Assembly (NCBI GenBank): GCA_008638375.1
Contig: CM018041.1
Location: 15,333,716 to 15,397,715 of the forward strand
DNA length: 64,000 nucleotides
Reading direction: 5' to 3'
Origin: Nyssa sinensis
Taxonomy: Eukaryota > Streptophyta > Magnoliopsida > Cornales > Nyssaceae
Positions 1 through 11,565 of this stretch are shown piece by piece (the first letter of the stretch is position 1; every line of letters begins with the position of its first letter). A program made the translations under genes and the position numbers. The notes under the pieces were generated by a model, which did no database searches, was not told the origin of the DNA, and was given only the letters and a program-made list of their open reading frames with translations.

Positions 1-632
1 TTCAAAGTGGCACAACAATTTCAATAATCTATCTTCATAATCAAATAAAGTCCTAATTTTTTATTTTTTTATTTTAGTACCATCATGTACTCCTTTCTAC
101 AATTCAATGAATATACTTCCCCTAAAATTAAACTATTCCTATTTAACAAATTAATGTTTTATATTATGCTTCCTCTTATCTAAACCTTGCGGTCTCTTTC
201 TATTGTGACAAAAGACTAATCTAATTTATCTGGTAGTAGCAAAAATTCACCTAGAGGCACATCTAAAAATAAAAAAATAAAAAAATTAGATACTTGTTTA
301 TAATATCATTTCCTAAGTTTTGATGACTTCAACTTTCAACTAGTTGAGTTTTCAGCTAATTGCAAAGTTCAATTTGAATTTAAATTCCTGAATTTTTAGT
401 AGAATTTGTAAAATTCTTTGTTTTTAATATTTTATTAGAATTTCATTTGAATTTGAATTGACTTTTTTGTCAAACTTTTTTTCTAATTAAATATTGAATT
501 TTAATTGTTTTTGGAATTCAAAATTTTCAATTCTATCCTCTCTCTCTCTCTTCTCTAGTGTGAGATGCATAATCCAAAAGTTTTTGTTTTCAACAAAAAG
601 TAGTATCTGTTTATAAGTTACAAATATGCTTA
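1..632. other. AT-rich intergenic DNA, no gene recognised
   Basis: No open frame with recognisable similarity is present on either strand. The stretch is AT-rich with poly-T runs and a short CT-rich tract near 538-556. I see no convincing repeat boundary before the MITE that begins at 633. Confidence 0.6.
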
Positions 633-1126
633 CAGTTCGTTTGGATAACTATGAGAGAAAGGAAAGGAGAGGAGAGTATTAGTTATGAAAGAAAGAAAAG
701 GAGAGGAGAGGAGAGGGTAATCTCTCCTTTATGTTTGGATAACTAATGAAAGAAAATGAATAGAATCCTTTCATCTTGTTTGGGAATAATAAAGGAGAGA
801 AATGAAAGAAAATAATTTTATATTATTTTATTATTATACCCTTTTAAATTGTATTTGGATGCCCTAAGATAGAGATGTCATTTTTATTTTGTCTTTTATA
901 ATTTTAAGGGTAATATTGGTATTGTAAAAAATTCATTAAATTCTTATTCCTTTTCTTCCATTTCCGCTCACTTTTGGAGGAATAACAAAATTGCTTAAAT
1001 GAGGGTTAAGCTCTCCCTCCCTCTCCCTCCCTTTCCTTCATAATTTTTAAAACAAACATGATACAAGCTCTCCTTCCTTCTCCTTTCCTTCCCTTTCTTC
1101 TCAATTCCTTTCATCCAAATATAGTG
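633..1126. mobile_element. PIF/Harbinger-type MITE (about 494 bp), copy 1 of a two-copy family
   Basis: The ends form an imperfect terminal inverted repeat: CAGTTCGTTTGGAT on the left and the reverse complement CACTATATTTGGAT on the right, both running on into purine-rich GAAAGGAAAGG tracts. A 3-bp TTA flanks each side (630-632 and 1127-1129), as expected for PIF/Harbinger elements. There is no coding capacity. A second, more diverged copy lies at about 24190-24655 in the same orientation. The superfamily call rests on the TTA duplication and the TTTGG core, so it is an inference. Confidence 0.6.
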
Positions 1127-1565
1127 TTAGTTATAATTAGAAAATTAATAATATCATGGTATCTCTTTATTTTAAATTAAACTAAAAGGGTCATACCAAT
1201 ATACATATCGTCCATATCATACACCACACTGCATCAAATCACGTAATCACGCATCATAGTATATCATCAACTAACATATAATCGCAACGAGTCATGCACC
1301 CAATATAATAGCCACATAACACCCAAATCCTACCACATACCACCGACGGCTTACACTAAGTCAAATGTTCTCCTCAAAGGTTCCATGGTGTTCAACAACA
1401 CCTATCATCGCCAAGTACTCTCAAATTTGAACTCTAATACTTAACTGTCAAAGTCCACACATTATACAAGGTTTATACAAACTCCAAACCATACGTCATA
1501 ATCCCATTGTGTTCAACAACACCCCACAGTCTCTAGGTATTCGAACCTATGCTCTGATACCACGT
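1127..1565 (-). mobile_element. Leader region of a degenerate LTR retrotransposon, minus-oriented
   Basis: On the minus strand, 1562-1551 reads TGGTATCAGAGC, the standard primer-binding site matching plant initiator-methionine tRNA. It lies three bases inside the end of an LTR-like sequence that starts at 1566. The DNA below 1551 would then be the internal leader, but it carries no recognisable gag frame, so the element is decayed. Confidence 0.55.
1551..1562 (-). other. Primer-binding site (tRNA-iMet type) of the LTR remnant
   Basis: The 12-base match TGGTATCAGAGC on the minus strand is adjacent to the LTR terminus ending GGGGCGTGACA on that strand. This pairing fixes the element orientation as minus. 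Confidence 0.65.
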
Positions 1566-1970
1566 TGTCACGCCCCGAATTTCTGACCGAAACCCGAGGT
1601 GCGACTGACGACTAGAAAGTAAATAAAATAAAAGATAATTAAATAGATTTACGAATTTACGACAAATTAAATAAAATTCTTTAATTTTCTAAAAATTTCG
1701 ACAAAACCTCCTCTGTTTTTCGAGCCTTTTTCCCCCTGATAATCACAATACATCATGTATATACAACACATCACAATCCATCCTCACTCGATAGCCACAA
1801 ATCTCACAGAATTTAAATGTGCATCGTCTAATTATACAATCCATCATATATACAGCTACACTTAAACTTAAGAATCATCGACTCCCAATTCATTACACTA
1901 TACCGATATCATTTTCCATTTTCTTTTCACAATATACAAATTTTTTTTTACGAGATAAGAAGGAAGTAAC
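1566..1970 (-). mobile_element. LTR fragment beginning TGTCACGCCCCGA (plus strand)
   Basis: The plus strand starts TGTCACGCCCCGAATTTC, a terminus seen widely in plant gypsy-type LTRs; read on the minus strand this is the 3' end of the LTR. The other boundary is not recognisable, and 1970 is only where LTR-like character fades. No partner LTR is in the window on the expected side, so this is a truncated or edge-cut element. Confidence 0.45.
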
Positions 1971-2060
1971 ACATGTCATTGTATCCTTCCAATAACACTT
2001 TATTATGTGTATTATAGTTCATTGAAAAAATTAAACCATAATATAAATGGCGTGAGGAGA

Positions 2061-2251
2061 AATTATTCAATGGTCTTGTCACAGTGATTCTAACGGTTAG
2101 ATAATAAATCACATATGCATCTACAGTACCCTACCGCTGGTGTGATTATTCATCTAACACTTGGAACCACTGAATAATTGCTCATAGCATGAGAGCGGTT
2201 ATTCATCTAACACTTGGAACCACTGAATAATTGCTCATAGCATGAGAGCAT
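2061..2251. mobile_element. Small MITE, copy A, with a 53-bp internal tandem duplication
   Basis: The sequence opens AATTATTCAATGGTCTTG and its other end reads CCACTGAATAATT, giving an inverted repeat of the form TTATTCA(A/G)TGG. Two further copies with the same layout are at 50228-50330 and 51770-51902. Here the right half (TTATTCATCTAACACTTGG onward) is present twice, starting at 2146 and again at 2199. Confidence 0.5.
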
Positions 2252-3869
2252 TGAGAGAGTACACTGCCACGATAGTGTATCAGCTTCATTCAAGAATTTT
2301 TCAAAACTGTAAACCAAATTAGATCCCATTTCAGCTTCAATTAGATGCTGAGATTATCCCCCTTAGCCTCATGGATACTCCACCAACAATGTAATGAAGT
2401 TGATTAAAAATCATACTGTAAAACTGCATTGGCAAATGGATCTGGAGCAATACTTGTATTATCCCCAACCAAAAAAAAAAAAAAGGATATGCTTGTGTGA
2501 ATGTGAAAAAATGGAGGTAAGTAATGTGCTTCAATGCTAGCTTTTCAAGAATACTCCACATCCCCATTACGTGCAGTTCCTACTGATGCAAACAACCGAT
2601 TAATAAACATAGAGAAAGCCTCTAGTTGGAGCTTACCATAGAGAAATGATCAATGACAGAGAGAAAGAAAATGACTGCCAATTATTCCGCTGATGTAGAA
2701 CAAGTGGCAAAAGAGTTCTTGTAGTAATGAGAATGCAAGAATTTCAAATTGAAACCAAATTGCCTTGTAAAAGTTGCAAGACCCAATCACCTCAACATAC
2801 TTGTACCTGAAAGTTACTCCCATATTTTGATTTTGGGTGGCAAACGAATTCAAATCACGCTAATTTTTTTCTGATTTATCTAATTTTCAATTTTGCAGAA
2901 AGCTCCAATTTGATTTATTCCAAGTTTTTCTATTTACTAATTCTATTAGGATTAGTATTGAAATTAGTAGTTTTTTATTTAGAGTAGTATTTTTCTACGC
3001 TTATAAATATGATGTTATAAGTCTTTACTATTTATCTTTTATCAATATGATATAATTAGTCTTTACTATTTATCTTTTATCTAATTTCGACCAATGTTTG
3101 ATTTAACTAAGAAATTCAACGTGCTCAATTCTTTTTTACATTTTGTGCAACATCAATAGCACTATCCGCGAGTTTACTACCTACACAGGCTACTGCCAAT
3201 TCTCTTATTTGGGTGATTCTATTTTTTTGGTCAGCATGGCTAATTTTCACAGAAACTAGACAGAAAATATTCTGGGGCTAGACCTAGCCAATGTATTATA
3301 CATTAAGAACTAATACAGAAAGTGTCGAACTAGTATAGATTTTGGCACCATAGCAAGCCTATTTATCTGCACAGCAGTTCTCCAAATGGTGTCTGCACTT
3401 CACCATGATCCTAAGCTCTTGCAAGTACGGGCAGTCGTTTAACTAAGTTGGGACGCCATTAACAAGGAAACTGGGAGTTCCAAAATATGCTTTTATTCTG
3501 CTTAAGCTTTTTAGACTATGCCAGCAATAATAAGTGGCAGAGGGAGTCGTGGAGAAAAGAGTTTAAGCTGAAGAGCCCTTATCCGGTGACCACTGATTAG
3601 GTTATCAACAAATTGTTATTCATGCCATGATACTTGCAAATGTGAGGTCATTCACCAATGTCAAGAATGTCCCATAAAAGGAGGCCATTACTCAATTAGG
3701 CGTCCAGACTATGCAGATTTGTGGAGGGGTAAAAGAGGTATAAATTCACGGTATTATTTGCACGAAATGATATCTCATAGAGGGGCCAAAGGTGAGAAAA
3801 GATTGGAAAGATTTGAGTGAGGCATGGGCTGCGGCACACTTCGTGGAACAGAGGGGCCTTCGTGAGTGT

Positions 3870-3905
<36 letters not shown>

Positions 3906-4034
3906 TGGGCTACAATAACACAAAGTTTCTACACTGTTATTTATAAGTTAGTACTTCCTCAATACATTCAAACATGATACATATGTATTACGATATGCAA
4001 TAAAAGGAACTCGAACACATGTCCAACAGGCTGC
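2252..4034. other. Intergenic DNA, no gene recognised; (AT)n tract
   Basis: Both strands are broken by stops and no open frame resembles a known protein. The block 3290-3860 has a less AT-rich, more complex composition and could be a gene or retroelement remnant, but I could not identify it. An (AT)n microsatellite of about 30 bases lies near 3869-3896. The following gene on the minus strand ends at 4035, so the upper part near 4034 should contain its 3' UTR. Confidence 0.5.
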
Positions 4035-4817
4035 TTACATATTTTGATGGTTGGACGGAACTTCCCCCCTTAGTATCTTCCAAGGGCTATAATAGAACTT
4101 TGGTTTCATTATAGGCACCGCCTCCCCAGGGTGATCTTCCCAGTATTTCTCCTGCTCAATATGACAAGGCACAATTCTTAAATTAGAGCCCAGAGAGTTC
4201 GTGCACAAGGCAAAAAAATAAACTAGTGACGGCAAATTGACTTCAGAATTAATAGAAACAGATTTCCTATGTATTTAGTGCAAAAGGTGCCTATTCCAAA
4301 CACAAAAATACTTCCATAGAACTCTTCAATAATTCTTAGATAAAGAATGAATTAGCAGGTGTAGAATCCCATTAGTACCCATTATTATCTCAAGATATAT
4401 GCCATGAGACTGAAGTTTATTAGTAGAAGACTTGGCAAAAAAAAAATATTTAAATAGGTGCAAAAAAAGGTGAGTAGTGTGATTCAAAGGTGCATGTAAC
4501 TTCTTAGCATCAACAAATTCAGACAAACCCATTATTATACAGAAAAATAGTACCAAATATCTAAGCATCAAGGAATAAAATCATAATATAAAATATAATT
4601 CAACCTTATGTAAGAAACAGTGATCTAATAATACCTTGTAGAGCTGTTCTGTGACAGCAGACCCAATGACCCCAGTGTAGAAGGCAAGAACATAGATCGT
4701 GACAAGAGGAGTGAACGATTTCGGTCTCCTGTATGGCTCAACCAGGTCCCAGATAATTGTTTTCTCCCATTTTGAGTACAAGTACTCTGCATATTTCCTC
4801 CACAAATAACTTGCCAT
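4035..4817 (-). CDS. Small conserved plant protein with one membrane span; possible mitochondrial complex I (ESSS/NDUFB11-like) subunit
   Basis: Two coding exons on the minus strand join in phase 0: 4817-4635 (61 residues, ATG in MASYLWRKYAEYLYSKWEKT) and 4151-4035 (38 residues plus stop). The intron 4634-4152 begins GT (CTACAAG then GTATTATT) and ends in GAGCAG. The predicted 99-residue protein has a basic, aromatic N terminus, a motif WDLVEPYRRPKSFTPLV, a hydrophobic segment at about residues 35-56 ending TEQLYK, and a C-terminal YWEDHPGEAVP...MKPKFYYSPW tail. This layout matches a small protein conserved in land plants. From memory it resembles proteins annotated in Arabidopsis as the ESSS subunit of NADH:ubiquinone oxidoreductase; that functional name is uncertain, while gene reality is well supported by clean splice sites. 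Another intron interrupts the 5' UTR. No frameshift or stop was seen. Confidence 0.8.
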
Positions 4818-4841
4818 TTTTCCAACTGTTGTCTAGTTTTC

Positions 4842-5654
4842 CTGCAGTGTTGCGCAAAGGGGTTTTACAGTTCCATTGATAACAAAGAGATTTTGTGAAG
4901 TATATAGGAAAAATAGACGGTTTACCATTATGTAAACCCATCATTTCAAGAGATCTCACTGTGGTGTAACCTTTCATCACAATGTTAGCACAACAGACAA
5001 ATCAATTAACCGCAAAAATTCAATAATTATTAGCAAAATAACCAATAGGTGGATAAAAGATATCTTATTGAAAGGCTGTTAAACTTCCAAAACCAAAATC
5101 CAAAGGATAAATCATCTTTTGGTTCTCTTGAAGAGAAAATGACCCCTTTTTCAAGGTTAACTAAATAAGTTTTTTTAAAAAAAAAAAATTTAAAATTCAC
5201 TGTTGTAAGGTTTCAAGTGGGCATCATGACAACTATTTCCCTATATTCTCTATGATTCTAAGTGTCCATGTTTAAATAATCACAACACAATCCAATTCTT
5301 CAGGGAAAATTGTTGGTATTCAGTTACCAATTTTATTGATCCCCGGGGATCACTAGTGTGGCTCCCCCTCATTTCCTTCCTCTCTTCATCTTCTCCGTCT
5401 TAAGCAAAATCTACCATTCAATTCATTAATATATGTAGATTTTTGATGTGGCAAAACAGGTTGAATAGATATAATATTCATACATATCGAAAAGAAAAAA
5501 TATAAAAAAGTTTCAAAACCATATATATCTCTGTGGCAATTTATTAAACAGGTGAAGCCTTTAAAATATAAAACAAGATGTACTAAAAACAACAAATACA
5601 GACATTGATATATATATATATATATATATCAAGATTGATTACGAGAAAACTCAC
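4842..5654 (-). other. Intron in the 5' UTR of the small membrane-protein gene
   Basis: On the minus strand the donor reads AACTTCCGG then GTGAGTTTT (at 5655/5654) and the acceptor reads CACTGCAG then GAAAACTAG (at 4842/4841), 24 bases before the ATG at 4817. The intron would be 813 bases. It contains (AT)n near 5609-5628. Transcript evidence is needed; the donor is strong and the acceptor plausible. Confidence 0.55.
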
Positions 5655-5745
5655 CCGGAAGTTATCAATCCGATCACCGCCGGGAGGAAGAGGGAGTGAG
5701 CTTCACTAGTTGACGGGACAGAGCAGGACGGGGAAGAAGCAAAAT
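5655..5745 (-). other. Probable first non-coding exon (5' UTR) of the small membrane-protein gene
   Basis: The minus strand here is a comparatively GC-rich stretch (CTCACTCCCTCTTCCTCCCGG) ending at the strong donor at 5655/5654. The transcription start is not visible and 5745 is a guess. No clear TATA box was found upstream. Confidence 0.45.
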
Positions 5746-6587
5746 CAGTGACAACGTTGTGTAATTTAGGGCAGTTAATAATTGGGCCTTCATTCTATTG
5801 ACTTTCTATTGGGTCAGGTAGCCCAAGCCCGCTCAAGATCAATACTGACCTCAATTTGCCTTAAAGAAAGCCTTTTATGTCCCCTCCCATCTAAAACTTA
5901 AAACTAATCAATTAATATTATTATAAATATAAATTTATATATACACATCTTATATATACATATAATAAAAATATTAAAAAATGCTTGTACAATTTAAAAT
6001 ATATAATCAGTGTGGGTTACCTAAATTCATCTCCATCCCAAACCCATATTGAGATTTAATGTTTTCTCCGGTTTCTTTCCCATCCCCATTTCTTCTCTTT
6101 TTAAATCTATCTCATTAAAAGCAAGATAAGGTAGCAATCCAGTAGGACAAGATATTTTGCCATTCCTACTTGTCATTGCCTTGTCCCACCCTTAATGGAA
6201 TAGGTTTAGAGAGAAAATAAGCAGGATGGGACGAGGATGAAAAGGATTAAAACCCGATATGAGTTTGTAGCCAAAACAGGTTTAAGTACTATGTCTCATC
6301 CTGTCTTGATTATATATTTAAATTATATAAATATCTTTTAATTTTCTCATATTTGTTTTAAAATACTATCACATATTTAAATCAAGATATATTCATATAC
6401 ATATATATACACCCACATAAATTCATAGGCTTGTATTTGTAATAATATTAGTTGATTAATTTTAAATTTAGATGATGACAGGATAGGGACGAGGTTTGGG
6501 AGGATAGAACAGAAAAGAAGAGAAGGGACATGACTAGTAAGGTAGGACAAAGATAGAAAAGGTTTCTTTTAAATGGCCCATTGTCAT
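5746..6587. other. Intergenic DNA, no gene recognised
   Basis: AT-rich, with no credible open frame. The last eight bases (6580-6587, ATTGTCAT) are the left target-site duplication of the hAT element. Confidence 0.55.
6580..6587. repeat. hAT target-site duplication, left copy
   Basis: ATTGTCAT, identical to 12687-12694 on the other side of the element. Confidence 0.85.
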
Positions 6588-6893
6588 TAGGCCTGTAAAC
6601 GGATCAGATTTGGACCGGATCGGGGTAATCCTAATCAGATCCGTTAAGGAAGAAATCCGATCCGATCTGTTAATCCGATGGATCGTAAAAATATTAATCT
6701 GTATCCGATCCGTTTAATAATCGGATCTCCTATCAGTTAATCTGATCCGATCCGTTTAAAAACATTCGGAGGATATGATCATGTCAGCTGCGTATGGGTG
6801 TGAAATCACCAATGTCCTAATATTTATAGTGACACGTCTTGCTAGTGCATGACTGATAAAAAAAAAAAACATCTTGCTAGTGTATGTCAGTGG

Positions 6894-6948
6894 TTCTACA
6901 CAATAACTTCATCATATGGATCTACACAATAACTTCATCATATGGATG
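6894..6948. repeat. Short tandem duplication near the hAT left end
   Basis: The unit CTACACAATAACTTCATCAT with its continuation ATGGAT occurs twice in direct succession, and a third partial copy follows at about 6953. Confidence 0.7.
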
Positions 6949-7691
6949 ATGGATCTACACAACCCACAAAGAAACAAGGTTGCACCAGATCGTGCGGCAA
7001 AAAAAAAAGCAGTCACAGTTTTGAGGTTCATGACCCACAAAAAAAAAAAAAAAGAAATCTAACCTGGAAATCGCAGCAGAGGGAAGCGGAAGCCGACCAG
7101 ATCTTGCGAACGGCTGGACCAGATCGAAGAAGGCGATTCGAAGGAGGCGGCGGGTAGGGTATTGTGGAAACTGGAAGGGACAGAGAAGATTTACTTTTTT
7201 TTTTTTTTGGTTGAGATTTCAATCTAAGCCAAGCTGCCGAAGTGAAGAGAAAGAGAACATATGGTATACGGCTGGATATTAGCTGTCAAACCTACTAATG
7301 TAGGTATATAAATTTGTTTATGTATTTGTTTGGCTGAAAGATTTGAAGAGAAAAAGAATATTGTAGTGAAAAATTAAACATTTTTTTTATTTTTTCAAAA
7401 GTGCAGTGATTTGAAAAGGAAATAAATTTTTTTAAATATTAAATATACATTTAAATATTTGAATTAAAAATTAAAAATTTTATAATAAAATAGATTTAAT
7501 TGTCAAAATCATGTAATAAATAAGAGTAATCTTTTTTATTATATGATTTTGTCTTTCATGCATTAATTATTTATTAAATTGTCATTTATTTAATGAACGT
7601 CGATGTTTTTTGTTAATGGAACTTATAATTACTTGCATTATTCTGACTTAATTGTTTTTGTTAGTGGAACTTGTGGTAATGCAACACGCTG

Positions 7692-7885
7692 GTCACCAAA
7701 TTTTAAACATAATATGCTATATAATATCTCAATTAGAGTTTATTGAAAACTAAATTTAGAAAGAAAAAATATAAAAACGAAAATGAAAACAAAAATATAA
7801 AATGAAAAAAAAAATAGAAAACTAAAATTGAATGAATGATAAAACAAAAAAAAAATCTAAAAAAAATACCTTTTATTGAAAATTA
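7692..7885. repeat. AT-rich dispersed block, copy 1 of 3
   Basis: The block begins near AAATTTTAAACATAATATGC and runs through TTTATTGAAAACTAAAT into a series of AAAATGAAAACAAAAA runs. Copy 2 is at about 8232-8428 and copy 3 (truncated) at about 11389-11515, all inside the hAT element. Confidence 0.75.
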
Positions 7886-8231
7886 ATGATTTATTCTCTA
7901 TATCGAGTTTGAAAAGACTTACGTGTTAGAATTAATGTTAAAGAGTTTTTTCTATCATAAAATAGAAAAAGTATGATTAAAATTGATAAAATGAAACTAC
8001 TATTTATATTTATTATTGATGAAATAAGAATAAAAAATCATACTTCAAATATAATAAAAAATGGAGCACCACTTTGATCAATCACAGAAGTGAAATTTTC
8101 GAACCTCACTTAATACAATAGTATCCTTCTTAAAAACATAATTAATCAAGAGGGGGTTATACCTAACATTAGTTAAAGGATGGGTATTCAAAACCATCTA
8201 TATAAATAAGGGCGTTACCATGTTTACAGGA

Positions 8232-8428
8232 AAATTCAAATTTTAAACATAATATGCTACATAATATCTCAATTAGAGTTTATTGAAAACTAAATCTAGA
8301 AAGAAAAAATATAAAAACAAAAATGAAAACAAAAACATAAAATGAAAAAAAAATAGAAAACTAAAATTGAACGAATGATAAAACAAAAAAAATCTAAAAA
8401 AAATACCTATTATTGAAAATTAATGAAA
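8232..8428. repeat. AT-rich dispersed block, copy 2 of 3
   Basis: Nearly identical to 7692-7885 and preceded by TGTTTACAGGAAAATTCAAA, a lead-in that it shares with copy 3. It ends a few bases before the PIF/Harbinger element. Confidence 0.75.
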
Positions 8429-8522
8429 GGAGAGTAAGGCCACGTTTGGTACGCTGGAATGGAATAAGATAGAAATGGAATAGTATCAGGAATGGAATGG
8501 AGTAGGAATCAGTATTCCATTC

Positions 8523-9059
8523 CTATGTTTGGCTGAACACCCAATAATGGAATGATAATTGCATTCCTGTGTTTGGCTGAATACCCAGTAATGGAATGAT
8601 AATTACAACATTAAAGTGCCTACTAATAGTTTCTCCAGACCTCCAAAAACGAAATTTTATAACTCGATTCTTGACATGATGGGCTAAAATATGTAAAAAT
8701 ATGGCCACTTGCTCATCTATTAGTATGTTTTTTGTATCTTTCAACCGACCTATGCCTTGAAGCTTTTGACACAAAATATTGAATGCATGCCTATTCATCC
8801 TAAGTTGCTCAATACAAGTCACGTCACTCTCATATACTAATCGATACATGGTTTCTCTCCTTTTGAAAAAATTGTTATCATATATTGCCTTTAAAGAATA
8901 CTTTCTAACACGCACTTCTAAAATTTTTAAAAGTAATTGAAAAATACAATTTACTAAATACAATATATGCAACGTATGTAATAACATCATAATCATTTTC
9001 CTCTTCCTCATCAATTTCCTTGTGGCTAAATTGAGACGGGCCATAACTGTATAGATCAA
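8523..9059 (-). pseudogene. N-terminal fragment of a PIF/Harbinger (HARBI1-like) transposase
   Basis: The frame reads for 178 residues on the minus strand. From about residue 75 it contains LVYESDVTCIEQLRMNR, then LCQKLQGIGRLKDTKNI and VAIFLHILAHHVKNRVIKF, ending RSGETISRHFN. These are the conserved N-terminal blocks (helix-turn-helix region) of plant HARBI1-like putative nucleases. The frame then runs into duplicated subterminal sequence, so the DDE nuclease core is absent. Full-length relatives are about 350-450 residues. The first 70 residues are of doubtful homology. Confidence 0.75.
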
Positions 9060-9627
9060 AACATTTAAGAAAAAAAGTTATAAATCTAGAAAAATGAAGA
9101 ATATGCAACAATGAATTAAATCATCAAGGTTGTTAAAGAAATCAAATCCTATTTCTTTATAATAAATAAAATAAGAAAATAATACACACAAATTTTACAA
9201 GTACCATAAAAAAAATAGTAGTTGAAGGGGTTGATAATTTAGAATCTATAGTGGTGGTAAATAGCAAGTTGGAGTGGCACTTTAAGACAGAAACCTACAA
9301 TGACATTAAGAACAGGCTCCAACAAAATATAGGATTGGCGTTGAGCCAATTACAGTAGTTTGTTTTGTCTTGAAAATTGGGAATTCCATGATTTCATAAC
9401 CCAATTTAAAATAATGAATAACTACTTCAAAGTTCAAACTAATTTTATTTGATAATGACTAACTACATAATTGGATTCATAAACAATAAACTGTCTTTAA
9501 TGGCATACCACACCCAACTATTAATTTGCAATACACCAGATGACTACAGAATCAAATATAGCAGAATCAATAAAATTGTTATCAAGCCAACATGTGCATA
9601 TCTACAAAAAAACAACTCAGATCTACA

Positions 9628-10110
9628 AAAAATTATATCAGTTCTCAAGACAAAGTATCCCATTCAAAACAAGAAAATAAATCCAAGCCAAACTATATCA
9701 GATCTACCAACAAAAAAATAGATATAGGTGAACAAAATGCCTGAAATTTCTAGCTTAAAAAAAATCCAAGCCAAACTATATATATCAGTTCCACAAGAAA
9801 TATCTACAAAAAATTATATCAGTTCTCAAGACAAAGTATCCCATTCAAAACAAGAAAATAAATCCAAGCCAAACTATATCAGATCTACCAACAAAAAAAT
9901 AGATCTATGTGAACAAAATGCCAGAAATTTCTAGCTTAAAAAAAATCCAAGCCAAACTATATATATCAGTTCGACAAGAAATATCTACAAAAAATTATAT
10001 CAGTTCTCAAGCCAAACTATCGATTTCAAAACAAGAAAATAAATCCAAGCCAAACCAACTCAGATCTACCAACAAAAAAATAGATCTAGGAGAACAAAAT
10101 GCCAGAAATT
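9628..10110. repeat. 181-bp tandem repeat inside the PIF/Harbinger element
   Basis: A unit containing GAACAAAATGCC, TCTAGCTTAAAAAAAATCC, ATCAGTTC and AGATCTACCAACAAAAAAATAG recurs with a spacing of 181 bases (for example ATG AACAAAATGCC at 9728 and 9909). At least two full units and a partial one are present, so short open frames here repeat the same peptide. Nothing suggests a real protein. Confidence 0.8.
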
Positions 10111-10447
10111 CTTCCAGAAAATAAAAAACCAAAAAGCATAGTGATCAAGAGACGAATAGAGAGATATCGAGAAGCAGAGGAGATCGATCAAAAAGCATAG
10201 TGTCTAAGATGGGTGTCGGTGTTTATATATATATATATATATATATGTCTTGAGTGTGATCGGAAGCTTACCTGAGAACAATTGGCGCTGGATATGACGA
10301 TAACAATCGAAGCGTTGCTCGTCTTGAATCAATCTGAAGTTGAGGGAAATCAATCAGAGAGACGAATAGAAGAATAGAATAAGAAAAGGATTGAAGAGGG
10401 AGAGAGATCAGTGAAGATCGAGAGAGAAAGTTAACCTTACCAGATCT

Positions 10448-10572
10448 GTGAGATCGGGAACGAAAGAGATCCGTCAGATCGGGAACGAAAGAGATCCGTC
10501 AGATCGGGAACTAAAGAGATCGGGAACGAAAGGGATGCAGATCGGTGAGATCGGGAACGAAAGAGACGCAAT
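10448..10572. repeat. GATCGGGAACGAAAGA minisatellite
   Basis: The motif GAGATCGGGAACGAAAGAGA, with variants, recurs about five times in 120 bases within the right part of the PIF/Harbinger element. Confidence 0.7.
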
Positions 10573-11388
10573 GAATGCTTGTCGAACGAAAGAGGCACAG
10601 CACATATCGGGAGTGAGTTTGGGAATGGAACGGGCATTCCGTTTCTTTTAAGAAGGAATGGTGAATCCCGGTCTAGAAGGATTAGTCATTCCATCAGTAA
10701 TGCCCATTCCGGTATAAAATGGTTAACCAAACGTAGGAATAGAATGGGAGCAGGAATTCCATTCTCACCTCTATTCCTGCATACCAAACAGGACGTAAGG
10801 ATTTAAAAGTTTATTTTATTCTCATTCCAAAGTAAGAGTAGGTGAAAAAAAGGATAAGAAAGTAATTTCCTATTTTGTCTCTATTTTTTAAAACAGAAGA
10901 ATTTTTATATATTTAGCCTTTTAGTCACATAATAAAATATTCTATTTATTTATTTTATTTTTTCTTCTTCTTTTTCAAATCAAATGAGACAATTACATTA
11001 TTACGTTATTTATTTTCCCTCATTAATTATTCAAATAGAAGAATTAATTATATTATCATCTTCTCTCCCTTATAATTAATTATTCAAAAAGAAAGTAATT
11101 GTTCTTTAGCTAATTTTTAGAAAATTTTAATTGAGTTGTCATCTTGGACAAACTTATTCTATTTTTATTTAATTTTAAATTTTGGACATAATTTTGATTT
11201 TATTTACGTTTCTCTATTTTTATAATTTTAATAGAGTTTTCGTAATAATTGTGGTTTCTTAATTAAATTAATAATTTTTTTTTACCTGAACATAAGGTAA
11301 AAAATTATGTATATGAACGTAAGGTAAAAAAATTATTTATCTAGAAAAAATTACGTAATTACAAGAATTATAACTAAAAATGCACAAC

Positions 11389-11515
11389 ATGTTTACAGAA
11401 AAATTCAAATTTTAAACATAATATGCTATATAATATATCAATTAGAGTTTATTGAAAACTAAATCTAGAAAGAAAAAATATAAAAACGAAAATGAAAACA
11501 AAAACGTAATGTTCT
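11389..11515. repeat. AT-rich dispersed block, copy 3 of 3 (truncated)
   Basis: It shares the lead-in TGTTTACAGAAAAATTCAAA with copy 2 and the body with copies 1 and 2, then stops after ATGAAAACAAAAAC. Confidence 0.75.
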
Positions 11516-11528
11516 ATTTCCTCCAAGT

Positions 11529-11530
<2 letters not shown>

Positions 11531-11563
<33 letters not shown>
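11531..11563. repeat. (AT)n microsatellite
   Basis: An uninterrupted AT dinucleotide run of about 30 bases. Confidence 0.85.

Positions 11564-11565
<2 letters not shown>

Larger units (their letters stand above)
8438..10795 (-). mobile_element. PIF/Harbinger element, internally rearranged, nested in the hAT element
   Basis: TAA flanks both ends (8435-8437 and 10796-10798). The termini are GGCCACGTTTGGTACGCTGG (left) and, reverse-complemented, CGTCCTGTTTGGTATGCAGG (right), continuing into matched GGAATGGAAT/GGAATAGAGG runs. A TWA duplication and a TTTGGT terminus are diagnostic of PIF/Harbinger. A partial transposase frame runs on the minus strand at 8523-9059. The DDE catalytic half is missing, and the rest is tandem repeat, so the element cannot move by itself. 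Confidence 0.8.

Noticed and set aside
3290..3860. Complex, less AT-rich segment that might be a gene
   Set aside because: All frames are interrupted and I could not recognise a protein family on either strand.
9449..10124. Three similar open frames encoding a repeated peptide
   Set aside because: They are readings of the 181-bp DNA tandem repeat within a transposon, with the same peptide recurring because the DNA does.
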